DNA from: Corynebacterium sp. HMSC08A12
GTDB taxonomy: Bacteria > Actinomycetota > Actinomycetes > Mycobacteriales > Mycobacteriaceae
Direction of reading: 5' to 3'
DNA length: 64,000 nt
Assembly (NCBI RefSeq): GCF_001807485.1
Contig: NZ_KV789168.1
Span: forward strand, 300,745-364,744
The translations under genes and the position numbers were made by a program. The notes beneath the pieces were generated by a model. That model was not told the DNA's origin and ran no database searches. It saw only the letters and a list, made by a program, of their open reading frames with translations. Below, in pieces: positions 37,167 through 46,229 of this stretch (its first letter is position 1; every line of letters begins with the position of its first letter).

Positions 37167-37194
37167 AACCCAGCCACGAAAGTGTGACTGGGTT
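37167..37194 (-). terminator. Intrinsic terminator of rplS
   Basis: An 11-bp stem, AACCCAGCCAC (37167-37177) with GTGACTGGGTT (37184-37194), one G-T pair, 6-nt loop. TTTTTTGC follows on the minus strand. Confidence 0.85.
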
Positions 37195-37216
37195 GATAGC
37201 ACTTAGGGGGTAAGTA

Positions 37217-37558
37217 CTAGATGCGCTCCTTGATGCGGGCTGCCTTGCCGCGACGCTCGCGCAGGTAGTACAGCTTCGCACGGCGAACCTTACCGCGGGA
37301 CAGGACGTCGATGCGGTCGATGTTCGGGGAGTGAACCGGGAAGGTACGCTCCACACCGATGCCGAAGGAAACCTTGCGGATGGTGAAGGTCTCGCGGATG
37401 CCGGAGTTCTGGCGGCGGATCACAACACCACGGAAAACCTGCAGACGGGACTTGGAGCCCTCGATAACCTTGACGTGAACGTCCAGGGTATCGCCGGCGC
37501 GGAACTCGGGAATGTCGTCGCGCAGCTGAGCTGCGTCAACCTTATCAAGAATGTGCAT
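37217..37558 (-). CDS. rplS: 50S ribosomal protein L19
   Basis: A 113-residue L19 at the subunit interface. Recognised by [42 protein letters not shown] and the basic C-terminus [18 protein letters not shown]. In most bacteria rplS follows rpsP-rimM-trmD; here it lies about 10 kb away from trmD, with tex and the bet genes between. It ends in a clear terminator. The upstream 113 bp to tex are non-coding. Confidence 0.97.
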   Translation of the reverse strand: MHILDKVDAAQLRDDIPEFRAGDTLDVHVKVIEGSKSRLQVFRGVVIRRQNSGIRETFTIRKVSFGIGVERTFPVHSPNIDRIDVLSRGKVRRAKLYYLRERRGKAARIKERI

Positions 37559-37671
37559 GGATGAAATCCTTTTGCTCGTCTGGATAGAGGATCCTCGCGG
37601 CTTTTCGCGTGACGTGCGCGCCTACGGGTTCGTACCCACAACAGAAATTAACTTGAGTAGTATGACACCGA

Positions 37672-39942
37672 CTAGCGGCTTTGTCCAAATCCCGCGTTCT
37701 TCAGCGCGGCGGCCATGCTGCCCTGCGGGGCCTGATTGCGCGGGTTAGGCTTCCTCCGCGCCCCCTTCTTCGGCTTGGACTTGCCGTTGGCTGTAGGGGC
37801 CTTGGGTTCGTCCTGCAGGCGCAGGGAAAGGCCAATGCGGTTGCGCGGAACGTCCACGTCAACGACACGCACCTTCACCACCTCGCCAGAGCTGACCACG
37901 TCGTGCGGATCCTTTACGAATTGCTCGCTCATGGCGGAGACGTGAACCAGGCCATCCTGGTGCACGCCGATGTCCACGAAGGCTCCGAAGGCCGCAACGT
38001 TAGTGACCGTGCCCTCTAGCACCATGCCCGGCTTGAGGTCCTTGATGGTCTCGATCCCCTCGGCGAGCGTGGCGGTCTTAAACGTCGGGCGCGGGTCGCG
38101 CCCCGGCTTGTCCAGCTCCGCCAGCACGTCCGTGACGGTGGGGATGCCGAACTTCTCGTCGGCGAAGTCCCCCGCACGCAGCTTGCCCAGCACGGCGGAG
38201 TTGCCTACGAGCTGCGCAACCTCCACGCCGGTCGCGTCCACGATGCGGCGCACCAGCGAGTAGGCCTCGGGGTGTACAGCTGAGCCGTCCAGCGGGTCGG
38301 CAGCTCCGTTGATGCGCAGGAAGCCCGCAGCCTGCTCGAACGCCTTCGGCCCCAGGCGCGGCACCTTCAGCAGCTCCTTGCGGGACATGAAAGCGCCGTT
38401 CTCATCACGGTAGGCCACGATGTTTTCCGCCAGGGTCGGGGTAATGCCCGCCACGCGGTTGAGCAGCGGCGCACTGGCCAGGTTCACGTCCACGCCGACG
38501 GAGTTCACTGCATCCTCCACCACAGTGTCCAGCCCGGCGGCCAGCAGCGCCTGGTTGACGTCGTGCTGGTACTGCCCCACGCCGATGGATTTCGGGTCGA
38601 TCTTCACCAGCTCCGCCAGCGGATCCTGCAGGCGGCGGGCAATGGAAACGGCTCCGCGCAGCGAGACGTCCATGTCCGGGAACTCCTGGGCGGCCACCTC
38701 GGAGGCAGAGTAGACCGACGCACCTGCCTCGGAGATGACGACGGTTTGGGGCTTAGTGCCCTCCGCCAGCCCGGCGATCTCCTTTGCCAGCTTCTCGGTC
38801 TCGCGGCTGGCGGTGCCGTTGCCCACTGCCAGTAGCTCCACGCCGTGCTTGTTCACCAGCGCGCTGAGGATCGTGCGGGCCTTATCCCACTGGCCCGAGT
38901 GCGGGTAGACGACGACCGTGTCCAACACCTTGCCGGTGCCGTCCACCACGGCGCACTTCACGCCGTTGCGGTAGCCCGGGTCCATGCCCAGGGTCGCCCG
39001 GTGGCCCGCGGGGGCCGCCAGCAGGAGATCCTTCAGGTTCTTCGAGAACACGCCCACGGCGGCCTCGTCGGCCTTCTCCTTCAGACGCATACGCACATCC
39101 ACCGCGGAGCTGACCGCCAGCTTGGTGCGCCAGCCGAAGCGCACGCATTCGGCGCGGAACTTATCGGCCGGATCACCCTGAGCCTGCAGCCCGGTGCGAT
39201 CGGCAATGATGCCCTGGTAGAACTCGTCGTCCTCCCCCGGCGCAAAGCTCACCCGCAGCACGCCCTCATTCTCCCCGCGCAGCAGTGCTAGCACGCGGTG
39301 GCTCGGCAGATCCCCGAAGGGTTCGTCGAACTCGAAGTAGTCGCGGTACTTCTGGCCTTCTTCCTCCTTGCCCTCAATCACGGCGGATTCGGCACGGCCG
39401 CGCTTGAAGTACTCCTCGCGGATCTCCCCCACCAAATCCGGGTCGGTGGAAATGTCCTCGACCACAATGGCCCTGGCGCCGGCCATCACCGAGGTGGCGT
39501 CAGCAAAACCCTCCTGGACGTAGTCCGCTGCCAGATCGGGACTGCCTCCGGCGAGCAGCTTCTCAACCAGCTCGCCCAAGCCGGCCTCGCGCGCGATGGC
39601 GGCCTTGGTGCGGCGGGACTTCTTAAACGGCAGGTACAGATCCTCGAGGCGGGCCTTCGTGTCCACGGCCAGGATCTTTTCACGCAGCTCGTCGGTGAGC
39701 TTGCCCTGCTCTTCGATGCTCTTGAGGATGGTCTCCTTGCGGGCGGCGAGCTCGCGTAGGTAGTCGAGGCGCTGCTCGAGCTGGCGCAGCTGGCTATCGT
39801 CCATGCCGCCGGTGACTTCCTTGCGGTAGCGGGCGATAAACGGCACGGTCGCCCCGCCATCCAGCAGGTCGATGGTGGCCTGAACGCGGGGCTGATCCAC
39901 CCCGAGCTCGTGGGCAATGATGCTAGCGATGCTATCGGTCAT
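37672..39942 (-). CDS. tex: Tex family RNA-binding transcription accessory protein
   Basis: A 756-residue nucleic-acid-binding protein with an N-terminal helical Tex domain, a YqgF-like RNase H fold (GMDPGYRNGVKCAVVDGTG near 325), a helix-hairpin-helix part (GITPTLAENIVAYRDENG) and a C-terminal S1 domain (GMVLEGTVTNVAAFGAFVDI), then a basic tail. Tex affects transcription of toxin and stress genes in several bacteria; the mechanism is unclear. ATG 39942 is chosen because TAGAAT on the minus strand lies 7 nt upstream. The BCCT carrier gene ends 20 nt upstream. Confidence 0.95.
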   Translation of the reverse strand: MTDSIASIIAHELGVDQPRVQATIDLLDGGATVPFIARYRKEVTGGMDDSQLRQLEQRLDYLRELAARKETILKSIEEQGKLTDELREKILAVDTKARLEDLYLPFKKSRRTKAAIAREAGLGELVEKLLAGGSPDLAADYVQEGFADATSVMAGARAIVVEDISTDPDLVGEIREEYFKRGRAESAVIEGKEEEGQKYRDYFEFDEPFGDLPSHRVLALLRGENEGVLRVSFAPGEDDEFYQGIIADRTGLQAQGDPADKFRAECVRFGWRTKLAVSSAVDVRMRLKEKADEAAVGVFSKNLKDLLLAAPAGHRATLGMDPGYRNGVKCAVVDGTGKVLDTVVVYPHSGQWDKARTILSALVNKHGVELLAVGNGTASRETEKLAKEIAGLAEGTKPQTVVISEAGASVYSASEVAAQEFPDMDVSLRGAVSIARRLQDPLAELVKIDPKSIGVGQYQHDVNQALLAAGLDTVVEDAVNSVGVDVNLASAPLLNRVAGITPTLAENIVAYRDENGAFMSRKELLKVPRLGPKAFEQAAGFLRINGAADPLDGSAVHPEAYSLVRRIVDATGVEVAQLVGNSAVLGKLRAGDFADEKFGIPTVTDVLAELDKPGRDPRPTFKTATLAEGIETIKDLKPGMVLEGTVTNVAAFGAFVDIGVHQDGLVHVSAMSEQFVKDPHDVVSSGEVVKVRVVDVDVPRNRIGLSLRLQDEPKAPTANGKSKPKKGARRKPNPRNQAPQGSMAAALKNAGFGQSR

Positions 39943-39949
39943 TCCCCAC

Positions 39950-39955
39950 ATTCTA
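39950..39955 (-). promoter_or_regulatory. Candidate -10 element of tex (leaderless spacing)
   Basis: TAGAAT on the minus strand, 7 nt before ATG 39942. The same hexamer and spacing occur before dxr. Confidence 0.45.
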
Positions 39956-39961
39956 GAGGGG

Positions 39962-42139
39962 CTACTGCTTGCCGAAGTCCTCGCCCCACTCGGGCGCATC
40001 GCTGGTGAACTCCGTCAGATCGCGCTCGCCGCTAAAGCCCTGCTGCATGTGCAGGTACTCCAGGTGGCGATCGAAAAGATCCAGCACGTTATTGATCAGC
40101 TGCGCGCGGGTGTAGCCGAACACGTCGAAGCCCAGGGAGCCGTTCATGCCGAAGACCTCGAGGCGGACGTAGTTCTTGCCGTTGTCGAGTTTGTCCGACG
40201 CGCCCTCGCGGACCGCGAACTCCGGGGTGGTGGAGATGACCGGGTAGAGCTGATAGCGGAAGACCGGGTCCTCCCCGAAAATCACGGACAGGTCCAACTG
40301 GGGAACCTTGGTGTCCTTACTGTCGGCGACCAACAACGTGGCGTCATAATCCCTAGCCCGCAGCGCCGTAGCGACCGATTCGAGGGCGGGCTTGGCGATC
40401 TGCACCACATACCGGTGCGCGGTCTGCTCCGACGGCCAGGTAGAAGTGCGATCGAGGCGGTTCTCCCAGTCCAGGTCGTTGCCAGAGGGCAGAGTGCGCC
40501 CGGAAATCGCGGAGTGCAGAGCGATGGCACGGGAATCCACCTGGGCGGTCTCCATGCGTATCGAGCGCATCAAGCCCACCATGATCAGGTACACCACCAC
40601 CATGAACGGCAAGCCCATGATCAGCGTGGCCATCTGCAGCGTGGCGATGCCGCCAACTTGCAGCATGGCGATCGTCAGCACGGCGACGGCACCCGACCAC
40701 ATCAGGCGCATCCACGGCGCGCCGTCCTGCTGTGGGTCCTGCGAGATGGAGGAGAACTTCGCCATAACCAGCGCGCCGGAGTCCGCGGAGGTCACGAAGA
40801 ACAGCAGACCCACGAGGATGGCGATAAACACCACGATCGTGCCGCCGGGCAGTCCATCGAGCAGGGTGTAGAAGCCACGCTCCGGGGAGTCCACGGCGGT
40901 CTGCAGGAAGTCGTGATCCTTGTTGTTGACCGCACGATCCAGCGCAGTGTTGCCCAGGATGGAGGCCCACAGCGCGACGAAGAGGAAGGGGACGCACAGG
41001 GTACCGATGACGAATTGACGGAAGGTGCGGCCACGGGAAATACGCGCCAGGAACAGACCTACGAACGGCGCCCAGGCCACCCACCAGGCCCAGAAGAACA
41101 GGGTCCAGTTAGCCATCCAATCCGCGGTGGCTGCCGGGTCCTGGGAGTAAGAGAAAGTCTCGAAGGTCCAGCGCGGCAGCCAGGCGAGGTAGTCGCCCAT
41201 GTTCTTCACCACGGAGTTCAGCAGCCAGCCAGTGCGGCCGGTGAACAGGACGAACAGCAGTAGTGCGGTGGCGAGGTAGACGTTCGCCTCACTGAGGCGC
41301 TTAATGCCCTTGTCCACACCGGATACTGCGGAGATCGCTGCGACGCCCACTGCCAGCGCCACCAGAGCGATTTGCATGCCACGGCCCTCGGGCAGGCCGA
41401 ACACCATGTTCAGACCGAAGTTCAGCTGCACCACGCCGATACCCAGGGAGGCCGCCACGCCGAAGATCGTGCCGAGCAGGGCGGCGATATCGACCGCGTC
41501 GCCGATCGGCCCGTTCACCCGCTTGCCGATCAACGGGTACAGGGCGCTGCGGATGGCCAGGGGCATGTTCAGGCGGTAGGCGTAGTAGCCAAAGGCCAGG
41601 CCCATCAGCGCGTACAGCGCCCAGCCGGACACGCCCCAGTGGAATAGAGTCCAGGCGATGGCCTCGTTGTAGGCCTGCTCCGTCATCCCCTCGCCCACCG
41701 GCGGGGTGGAATACTGCGCCAGCGGCTCGGCCACGGAGTAGAACATCACGCCGATGCCGATACCGGCGGCGAAGAGCATTGCCGACCAGGAGAAAAGGCT
41801 GTACTGGGGCTTGGAGTGGTCGGGACCCAAGCGGATAGCGCCCGCCTTGGACAGGGCGATCCAGATCATGAAGATCAGCGCAATGGCGACGGTGGCGATG
41901 TAGAGCCAACCCAGGCTCTCTGTCAGCCACCCGGTGATTCCCCCGACGACGGAATCGAAGTTATCGCTGGCGACGGCGGCCCAGATAGCGACCAGCAAAG
42001 TGATGACCATCGTGACCGCCACCACGGGCCAGTTGGCCTTGGGAGGCTCCCCACTGCGTGAACGGTCCGCCCCCGCAGAGTACGTACCGACGATGGCCCG
42101 AGGGCCAGCTGACAGTCTGGATCGCTTCTTGTCCGCCAA
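39962..42139 (-). CDS. BCCT carrier, glycine betaine (Na+-coupled) type
   Basis: A 725-residue transporter with 12 TM helices, followed by a cytoplasmic C-terminal domain of about 200 residues. TM3 reads AAGIGIGVMF, with GIGIG at 126-130 as in sodium-coupled betaine carriers such as BetP (GMGIG). The conserved WAWWVAWAPFVGLFLARISR block is present. It starts with TTG 42139, 6 nt after the betB stop, with AAGGAAT upstream. Encoded with betB and betT, it probably imports ready-made betaine or a related osmolyte. Confidence 0.85.
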   Translation of the reverse strand: MADKKRSRLSAGPRAIVGTYSAGADRSRSGEPPKANWPVVAVTMVITLLVAIWAAVASDNFDSVVGGITGWLTESLGWLYIATVAIALIFMIWIALSKAGAIRLGPDHSKPQYSLFSWSAMLFAAGIGIGVMFYSVAEPLAQYSTPPVGEGMTEQAYNEAIAWTLFHWGVSGWALYALMGLAFGYYAYRLNMPLAIRSALYPLIGKRVNGPIGDAVDIAALLGTIFGVAASLGIGVVQLNFGLNMVFGLPEGRGMQIALVALAVGVAAISAVSGVDKGIKRLSEANVYLATALLLFVLFTGRTGWLLNSVVKNMGDYLAWLPRWTFETFSYSQDPAATADWMANWTLFFWAWWVAWAPFVGLFLARISRGRTFRQFVIGTLCVPFLFVALWASILGNTALDRAVNNKDHDFLQTAVDSPERGFYTLLDGLPGGTIVVFIAILVGLLFFVTSADSGALVMAKFSSISQDPQQDGAPWMRLMWSGAVAVLTIAMLQVGGIATLQMATLIMGLPFMVVVYLIMVGLMRSIRMETAQVDSRAIALHSAISGRTLPSGNDLDWENRLDRTSTWPSEQTAHRYVVQIAKPALESVATALRARDYDATLLVADSKDTKVPQLDLSVIFGEDPVFRYQLYPVISTTPEFAVREGASDKLDNGKNYVRLEVFGMNGSLGFDVFGYTRAQLINNVLDLFDRHLEYLHMQQGFSGERDLTEFTSDAPEWGEDFGKQ

Positions 42140-42145
42140 CTTTTC

Positions 42146-43717
42146 CTATTCCTTAAACCACCCCGTCACCGCTGGCGCGATGTTGGTGTAGACGTGCTTG
42201 TGCTCCTGGTACTCGGCCAGTCCGGTGGGACCGAGCTCGCGGCCGTTGCCGGACTGCTTCATTCCGCCCCACTCCGCCTGCGGCAGGTAGGGGTGGAAGT
42301 CATTAATCCAGATAGTACCGTGACGCAGCTTACGTGCGGCCCTTTCCGCCTTTCCCGCGTCAGTGGTCCACACGGCACCGGCGAGGCCGTACTCGGTGTC
42401 GTTGGCAATGGCCACGGCCTCGTCCTCGGTGGTGAAGGATTCGACGGTCACGACCGGACCGAAGGCCTCGTCGTGCACGCAGTCCATCTCTTGCGTGCAG
42501 CCATCGATGATCGTCGGCAGGTAGAACACGCCCTGGGTCAGGTCCGTGTTGCCCGTGGCGTGAGAGCCCTGGTTGTCCTCGGCCGTCGGGATGCGGCCGC
42601 CGCAGAGGATCTTCGCACCTTGCTCGCGGGCGCGGTCGACGTAGGCCGCAACCTTGTCGCGGTGATCCGCGGAGATCAGCGCGCCGGTCTCGGCGGCCTC
42701 GTCCAGCGGGCCGCCGACCTTGATCTTCTCGGCCTTGGCCACCAGAGCCTCGACGAACTGGTCGTGGATGGACTCCTCCACCACGATGCGGGAGCCCGCA
42801 GAGCAGACCTGGCCGGAGTGGACGAACGCGCCGTTCAGTGCGTTATCCACCGCAGCGTCGAAGTCCGCGTCGGCGAAGATAACGTTCGGATTCTTGCCAC
42901 CCAGCTCGAGGGCCACGCGCTTGACGGTCTCCGCCGCGTTGCGCGCGATCAGCTTGCCGGTGACCAGGCCACCGGTGAAGCTGACCATATCCACATCCGG
43001 GCTCTGCGACAGCGGGTTGCCGCAGTTGGCGCCCGCGCCGGTGATCAGGTTAGCCACGCCGGCCGGCAGACCCAGCTGGTCTAGAACCGTCATCAGCATC
43101 ATGGCGGTGTGCGGAGTGAGCTCCGCCTGCTTCAGCACAAAGGAGTTGCCGGCGGCCAGGGCCGGGGCGACCTTCCAGGCCACCTGCAGCAGCGGGTAGT
43201 TCCACGGGGTAATCAGGCCGCATACGCCTACCGGTTCGGCGTCAATACGAGAGCGAACATTTGCATCGCCCGGGTCCACGACGCGACCGGCCTGGTGCTG
43301 GGCGAGAGTGCCGAAGTACTCGAAGGAGTTGGCGATGTCGTCCATGTCGATCTCGGACTCGGCCAGGCGCTTGCCCGTGTCGGCGGACTCGGCGCGGGCG
43401 AAGGCATCCTTGTTCTCGCGGATCTTGTCGGCGACCTGTAGCAGGAGCTTGCCGCGCTCGGCGGCGGGCACGTCGGCCCACACGCCGGAGTCGAAGGAGG
43501 CACGGGCAGCGGCGATGGCCTTGTTCGTGTCCTCGTCGGAGGCCTCGGACACCAAGCCCACGGTGGAGTTATCGGCGGGGTTGGTGATCGTGCGGGTCTC
43601 GCCCTTTTCGGCTGCTACCCACTCGCCGTTGATGAACAGCGAGGCGGGAGCGCCCTCTTTCTTGTGCACCCCGGCCAGCAGTTCGCAGGTGGTGGGGTCG
43701 AACAGTACAGCGTTCAT
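42146..43717 (-). CDS. betB: Betaine-aldehyde dehydrogenase
   Basis: NAD(P)-dependent aldehyde dehydrogenase that makes glycine betaine from betaine aldehyde. The 523-residue protein carries ITPWNYPLLQVAWKVAPAL, the catalytic Glu in LELGGKNPNV (near 278), the catalytic Cys in GQVCSAGSR (near 312) and AFGPVVTVESF. An N-terminal extension of about 25 residues precedes the usual LFINGEWVAA. The bet context supports the substrate assignment. Two 13-bp tandem repeats lie in the 66-bp gap to betT upstream. Confidence 0.9.
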   Translation of the reverse strand: MNAVLFDPTTCELLAGVHKKEGAPASLFINGEWVAAEKGETRTITNPADNSTVGLVSEASDEDTNKAIAAARASFDSGVWADVPAAERGKLLLQVADKIRENKDAFARAESADTGKRLAESEIDMDDIANSFEYFGTLAQHQAGRVVDPGDANVRSRIDAEPVGVCGLITPWNYPLLQVAWKVAPALAAGNSFVLKQAELTPHTAMMLMTVLDQLGLPAGVANLITGAGANCGNPLSQSPDVDMVSFTGGLVTGKLIARNAAETVKRVALELGGKNPNVIFADADFDAAVDNALNGAFVHSGQVCSAGSRIVVEESIHDQFVEALVAKAEKIKVGGPLDEAAETGALISADHRDKVAAYVDRAREQGAKILCGGRIPTAEDNQGSHATGNTDLTQGVFYLPTIIDGCTQEMDCVHDEAFGPVVTVESFTTEDEAVAIANDTEYGLAGAVWTTDAGKAERAARKLRHGTIWINDFHPYLPQAEWGGMKQSGNGRELGPTGLAEYQEHKHVYTNIAPAVTGWFKE

Positions 43718-43751
43718 GGTTGTGATTCTCGCTTTCTGTATTTGACCTTTT

Positions 43752-43777
43752 GGTCCAGTTGGTCGGTCCAGTTGGTC
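43752..43777. repeat. Two tandem 13-bp repeats between betT and betB
   Basis: GGTCCAGTTGGTC occurs twice in direct tandem (43752-43764, 43765-43777), followed by a third start CAG and another GGTCCAG at 43793. It lies in the betT-betB spacer; possible regulator or RNA-processing site. Confidence 0.6.
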
Positions 43778-43783
43778 CAGCTT

Positions 43784-45985
43784 TTAGTCTTCGGTCCAGG
43801 TGCGCACGGGATCCGCGCCGTCGGACATGTCGGAGGTGCCCGGAAGATCGCGCTGCATGTGCAGGAACTCCAGGTGGCGCTCGTAGAGGTCCAGGACGTT
43901 ATCGATCAGCTGCTCCGTGGTGTAGCCGTAGATGTCGTAGCCCAGCGAACCGGTGTTATCGAAGACCTCGAGACGGTAGTAGTTCTCCCCATTACTGGTG
44001 CTGCGGGTGAAGCTCGGCACCGGGTGCTCCAAGGGGTAGATCTGGTAGCGGAAGTCTTGCTCTTCACCCAGGTGGATGGTGAGGTCCAACTGGTTTACCG
44101 GCAGGTTCGGCACGTCGGCAGCCACCAGCGTAGTGTCGATGCCCTCGTCCTTCAGCTCGCGTGCGACGGCCTCCAGCGCAGGCTGCGCCACGTTAGTGAG
44201 GTACTCGTTCGCCTTGGCCTGGCTCGGCCAGGTGGATGCTCGAGACAGGCGCTTGCGCCAGGACTGCTTGTCCCCACCGGCACCGGAGCGGCCGGACATG
44301 GCGCTGTGCAGGGAGATACTGCGGGCCTCCGTGGCGTAGCTCTCCAGGCGCAGGGAGCGCCACAGTCCGAACATGATGAGGTAGATCACGATCGTGAACG
44401 GCAGACCCATCACGATGGTTGCCAGCTGCACTGTTTCGACGCCGTTAACTTGCAGCATGACCAGCGTCAGCAAGCCGACCAGCACGGCCCAGAAGATGCG
44501 GGACCACTTGGCACCGTCCTGGCGGGAATCCTCGATCTTGGAGGTGAAGTTGGCGGTCACCAGCGCACCGGAGTCGGCGGAGGTGATGTACAGAAGCAGG
44601 CCAATCATGGTGCACAGGACGATCAGCACCGCGCCGCCGTTCATGTCCTGCAGCAGTGCGTAGAAGCCCTGCTCCGGAGTTTCCATGGTGTTGTTGGCGA
44701 AATCCATGTCGCCACCGACAACGCGCTTCAGGGCGGTGTTTCCGAACAGGCTCATCCACAGCAGGATGAACAGGAACGGGATGGTCAGTACGCCGACGAC
44801 GAATTGGCGCAGGGTGCGGCCGCGGGAAATGCGGGCCAGGAACAGGCCGACGAAGGGCGCCCAGGCTACCCACCAGGCCCAGAAGAACAGCGTCCACGCG
44901 CCCATCCATGCCTTGGTGGCCTCCGGGTCCTCAGAGAAGGCAAACGTGTCCATCGTCATGCCCGGGAAGGAGGACACATAGTCGCCGATGTTCATCACGA
45001 GGGCGTCAAGAAGGAAGGCAGTCTGGCCCGTGACGGTGACGTAGAGGACCAGCCCGATGGCCAGCAACACGTTGATCTCACTCAGGCGCTTAATACCCTT
45101 GTCCACGCCGGAGATGGCGGACAGGGTGGCGATGCCGACGGCGAAGATGATCAGGCCGGATTGGACGGCCACGCCCTGATCCCAGCCGAAGATGAGGTGC
45201 AGGCCGTAGGTCAGCTGCACCACGCCGATGCCCAGCGAAGCCGCGATGCCGAAAACGGTGCCCAGGACGGCCGCGATGTCCACCGCGCCGCCGATCGGGC
45301 CGTGGATGCGCTTACCGATCAGCGGGTACAAGGCGCTGCGGATGGCCAGCGGCATGTTCAGGCGGTAGGCGTAGTAGCCGAAGGCCATGCCCATCAGGGC
45401 ATACAGGGCCCAGCCGGTCACACCGTAGTGGAACAGTGCCCAGACGACAGCCTGCTCGGCGGCTTCGCGGGTCTGCCCATCCCCTACTGGCGGTGCCATG
45501 TATTGAGTCACCGGCTCCGCGACGGCGAAGAACATCAGATCCACGCCGATGCCGGCGGCGAAGAGCATCGCCGACCAGGAGAAGAGGCGGAACTGCGGAC
45601 GGGAGTGGTCCGGCCCCAGGCGAATGTTGCCCGACTTCGAGAATGCAACCACCAGGACGAAGATCACAGCGACCGTGGCGGTGACGATGTAGAACCAGCC
45701 GAGGTTCGTGGAGATCCAGCCGGTGACGGTGCCCAGGGTGTCCTTGGCCTGCTCACGTCCGAAGAAAGCGTAGAGGGCGACGGCCAGGATGCCGAGTGCC
45801 GAGACGATGAAGACAGGCCAGTTGGTCTTGGGGTCCGTTACTTCACCCGGCGAATAGCTATCACGGTCGTTAACATCAAAAGAGCCGACGATCACTCGTG
45901 GAGCAGAGCTGTTTTTCCTGCTCCCGATGCGCCGGGAGGCGCTTTCGGCCGCCTGCGGCTGATGGTCGTTTTCGGCATTTGTCAT
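43784..45985 (-). CDS. betT: BCCT carrier, choline (BetT, H+-coupled) type
   Basis: A 733-residue carrier, paralogous to the betaine-type carrier in the same operon, with the same 12-helix plan and long C-terminal domain. TM3 reads AAGIGVDLMF: GIGVD at 145-149 has Asp where sodium-coupled carriers have Gly, the change associated with choline transport and proton coupling in this family. ATG 45985 is preferred (AGGAG 6 nt upstream) to the in-frame ATG at 46036. It is the first gene of betT-betB-BCCT and divergent from betA. Confidence 0.87.
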   Translation of the reverse strand: MTNAENDHQPQAAESASRRIGSRKNSSAPRVIVGSFDVNDRDSYSPGEVTDPKTNWPVFIVSALGILAVALYAFFGREQAKDTLGTVTGWISTNLGWFYIVTATVAVIFVLVVAFSKSGNIRLGPDHSRPQFRLFSWSAMLFAAGIGVDLMFFAVAEPVTQYMAPPVGDGQTREAAEQAVVWALFHYGVTGWALYALMGMAFGYYAYRLNMPLAIRSALYPLIGKRIHGPIGGAVDIAAVLGTVFGIAASLGIGVVQLTYGLHLIFGWDQGVAVQSGLIIFAVGIATLSAISGVDKGIKRLSEINVLLAIGLVLYVTVTGQTAFLLDALVMNIGDYVSSFPGMTMDTFAFSEDPEATKAWMGAWTLFFWAWWVAWAPFVGLFLARISRGRTLRQFVVGVLTIPFLFILLWMSLFGNTALKRVVGGDMDFANNTMETPEQGFYALLQDMNGGAVLIVLCTMIGLLLYITSADSGALVTANFTSKIEDSRQDGAKWSRIFWAVLVGLLTLVMLQVNGVETVQLATIVMGLPFTIVIYLIMFGLWRSLRLESYATEARSISLHSAMSGRSGAGGDKQSWRKRLSRASTWPSQAKANEYLTNVAQPALEAVARELKDEGIDTTLVAADVPNLPVNQLDLTIHLGEEQDFRYQIYPLEHPVPSFTRSTSNGENYYRLEVFDNTGSLGYDIYGYTTEQLIDNVLDLYERHLEFLHMQRDLPGTSDMSDGADPVRTWTED

Positions 45986-46229
45986 GTAGTTCTCCTCTTG
46001 TTCTCCTCGATCGCTTCCTCGCCAAAGGGAGTTCATTTTCTCAGAAATACAATTTCCTAGAGTACACAGGTCATTCTAATTTGCCAGCATTCCCCCTCAC
46101 ATAGGTGTTAATTACTGCCTCACTAGTGAGGTGGTTTAATCATGCCTTTTACCTGCTATCTAGCGAATTAAAAAAGAAAATGGCATACTAGTAAACGTTC
46201 AGTCATTTAACTAGGAGGCGAGTGAATAG
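45986..46229. other. betT-betA divergent control region
   Basis: A 244-bp AT-richer spacer holding the promoters of both bet units. Its main feature is the perfect palindrome at 46118-46131. No betI-type repressor gene is present in the window. Confidence 0.6.
46118..46131. promoter_or_regulatory. Perfect 14-bp palindrome in the bet control region
   Basis: CCTCACTAGTGAGG is a perfect inverted repeat about 100 nt before the betA ATG and 130 nt before betT. A dimeric repressor operator is the simplest reading; the regulator is unknown. Confidence 0.5.

Noticed and set aside
39917-41263. 448-codon open frame opposite the betaine-type BCCT gene
   Set aside because: Antisense shadow caused by high GC; no ribosome site and low-complexity translation.
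43664-46060. 798-codon open frame on the plus strand opposite betT
   Set aside because: It is the antisense shadow of a conserved BCCT carrier; composition is His/Gln/Gly-rich and matches no known protein pattern.
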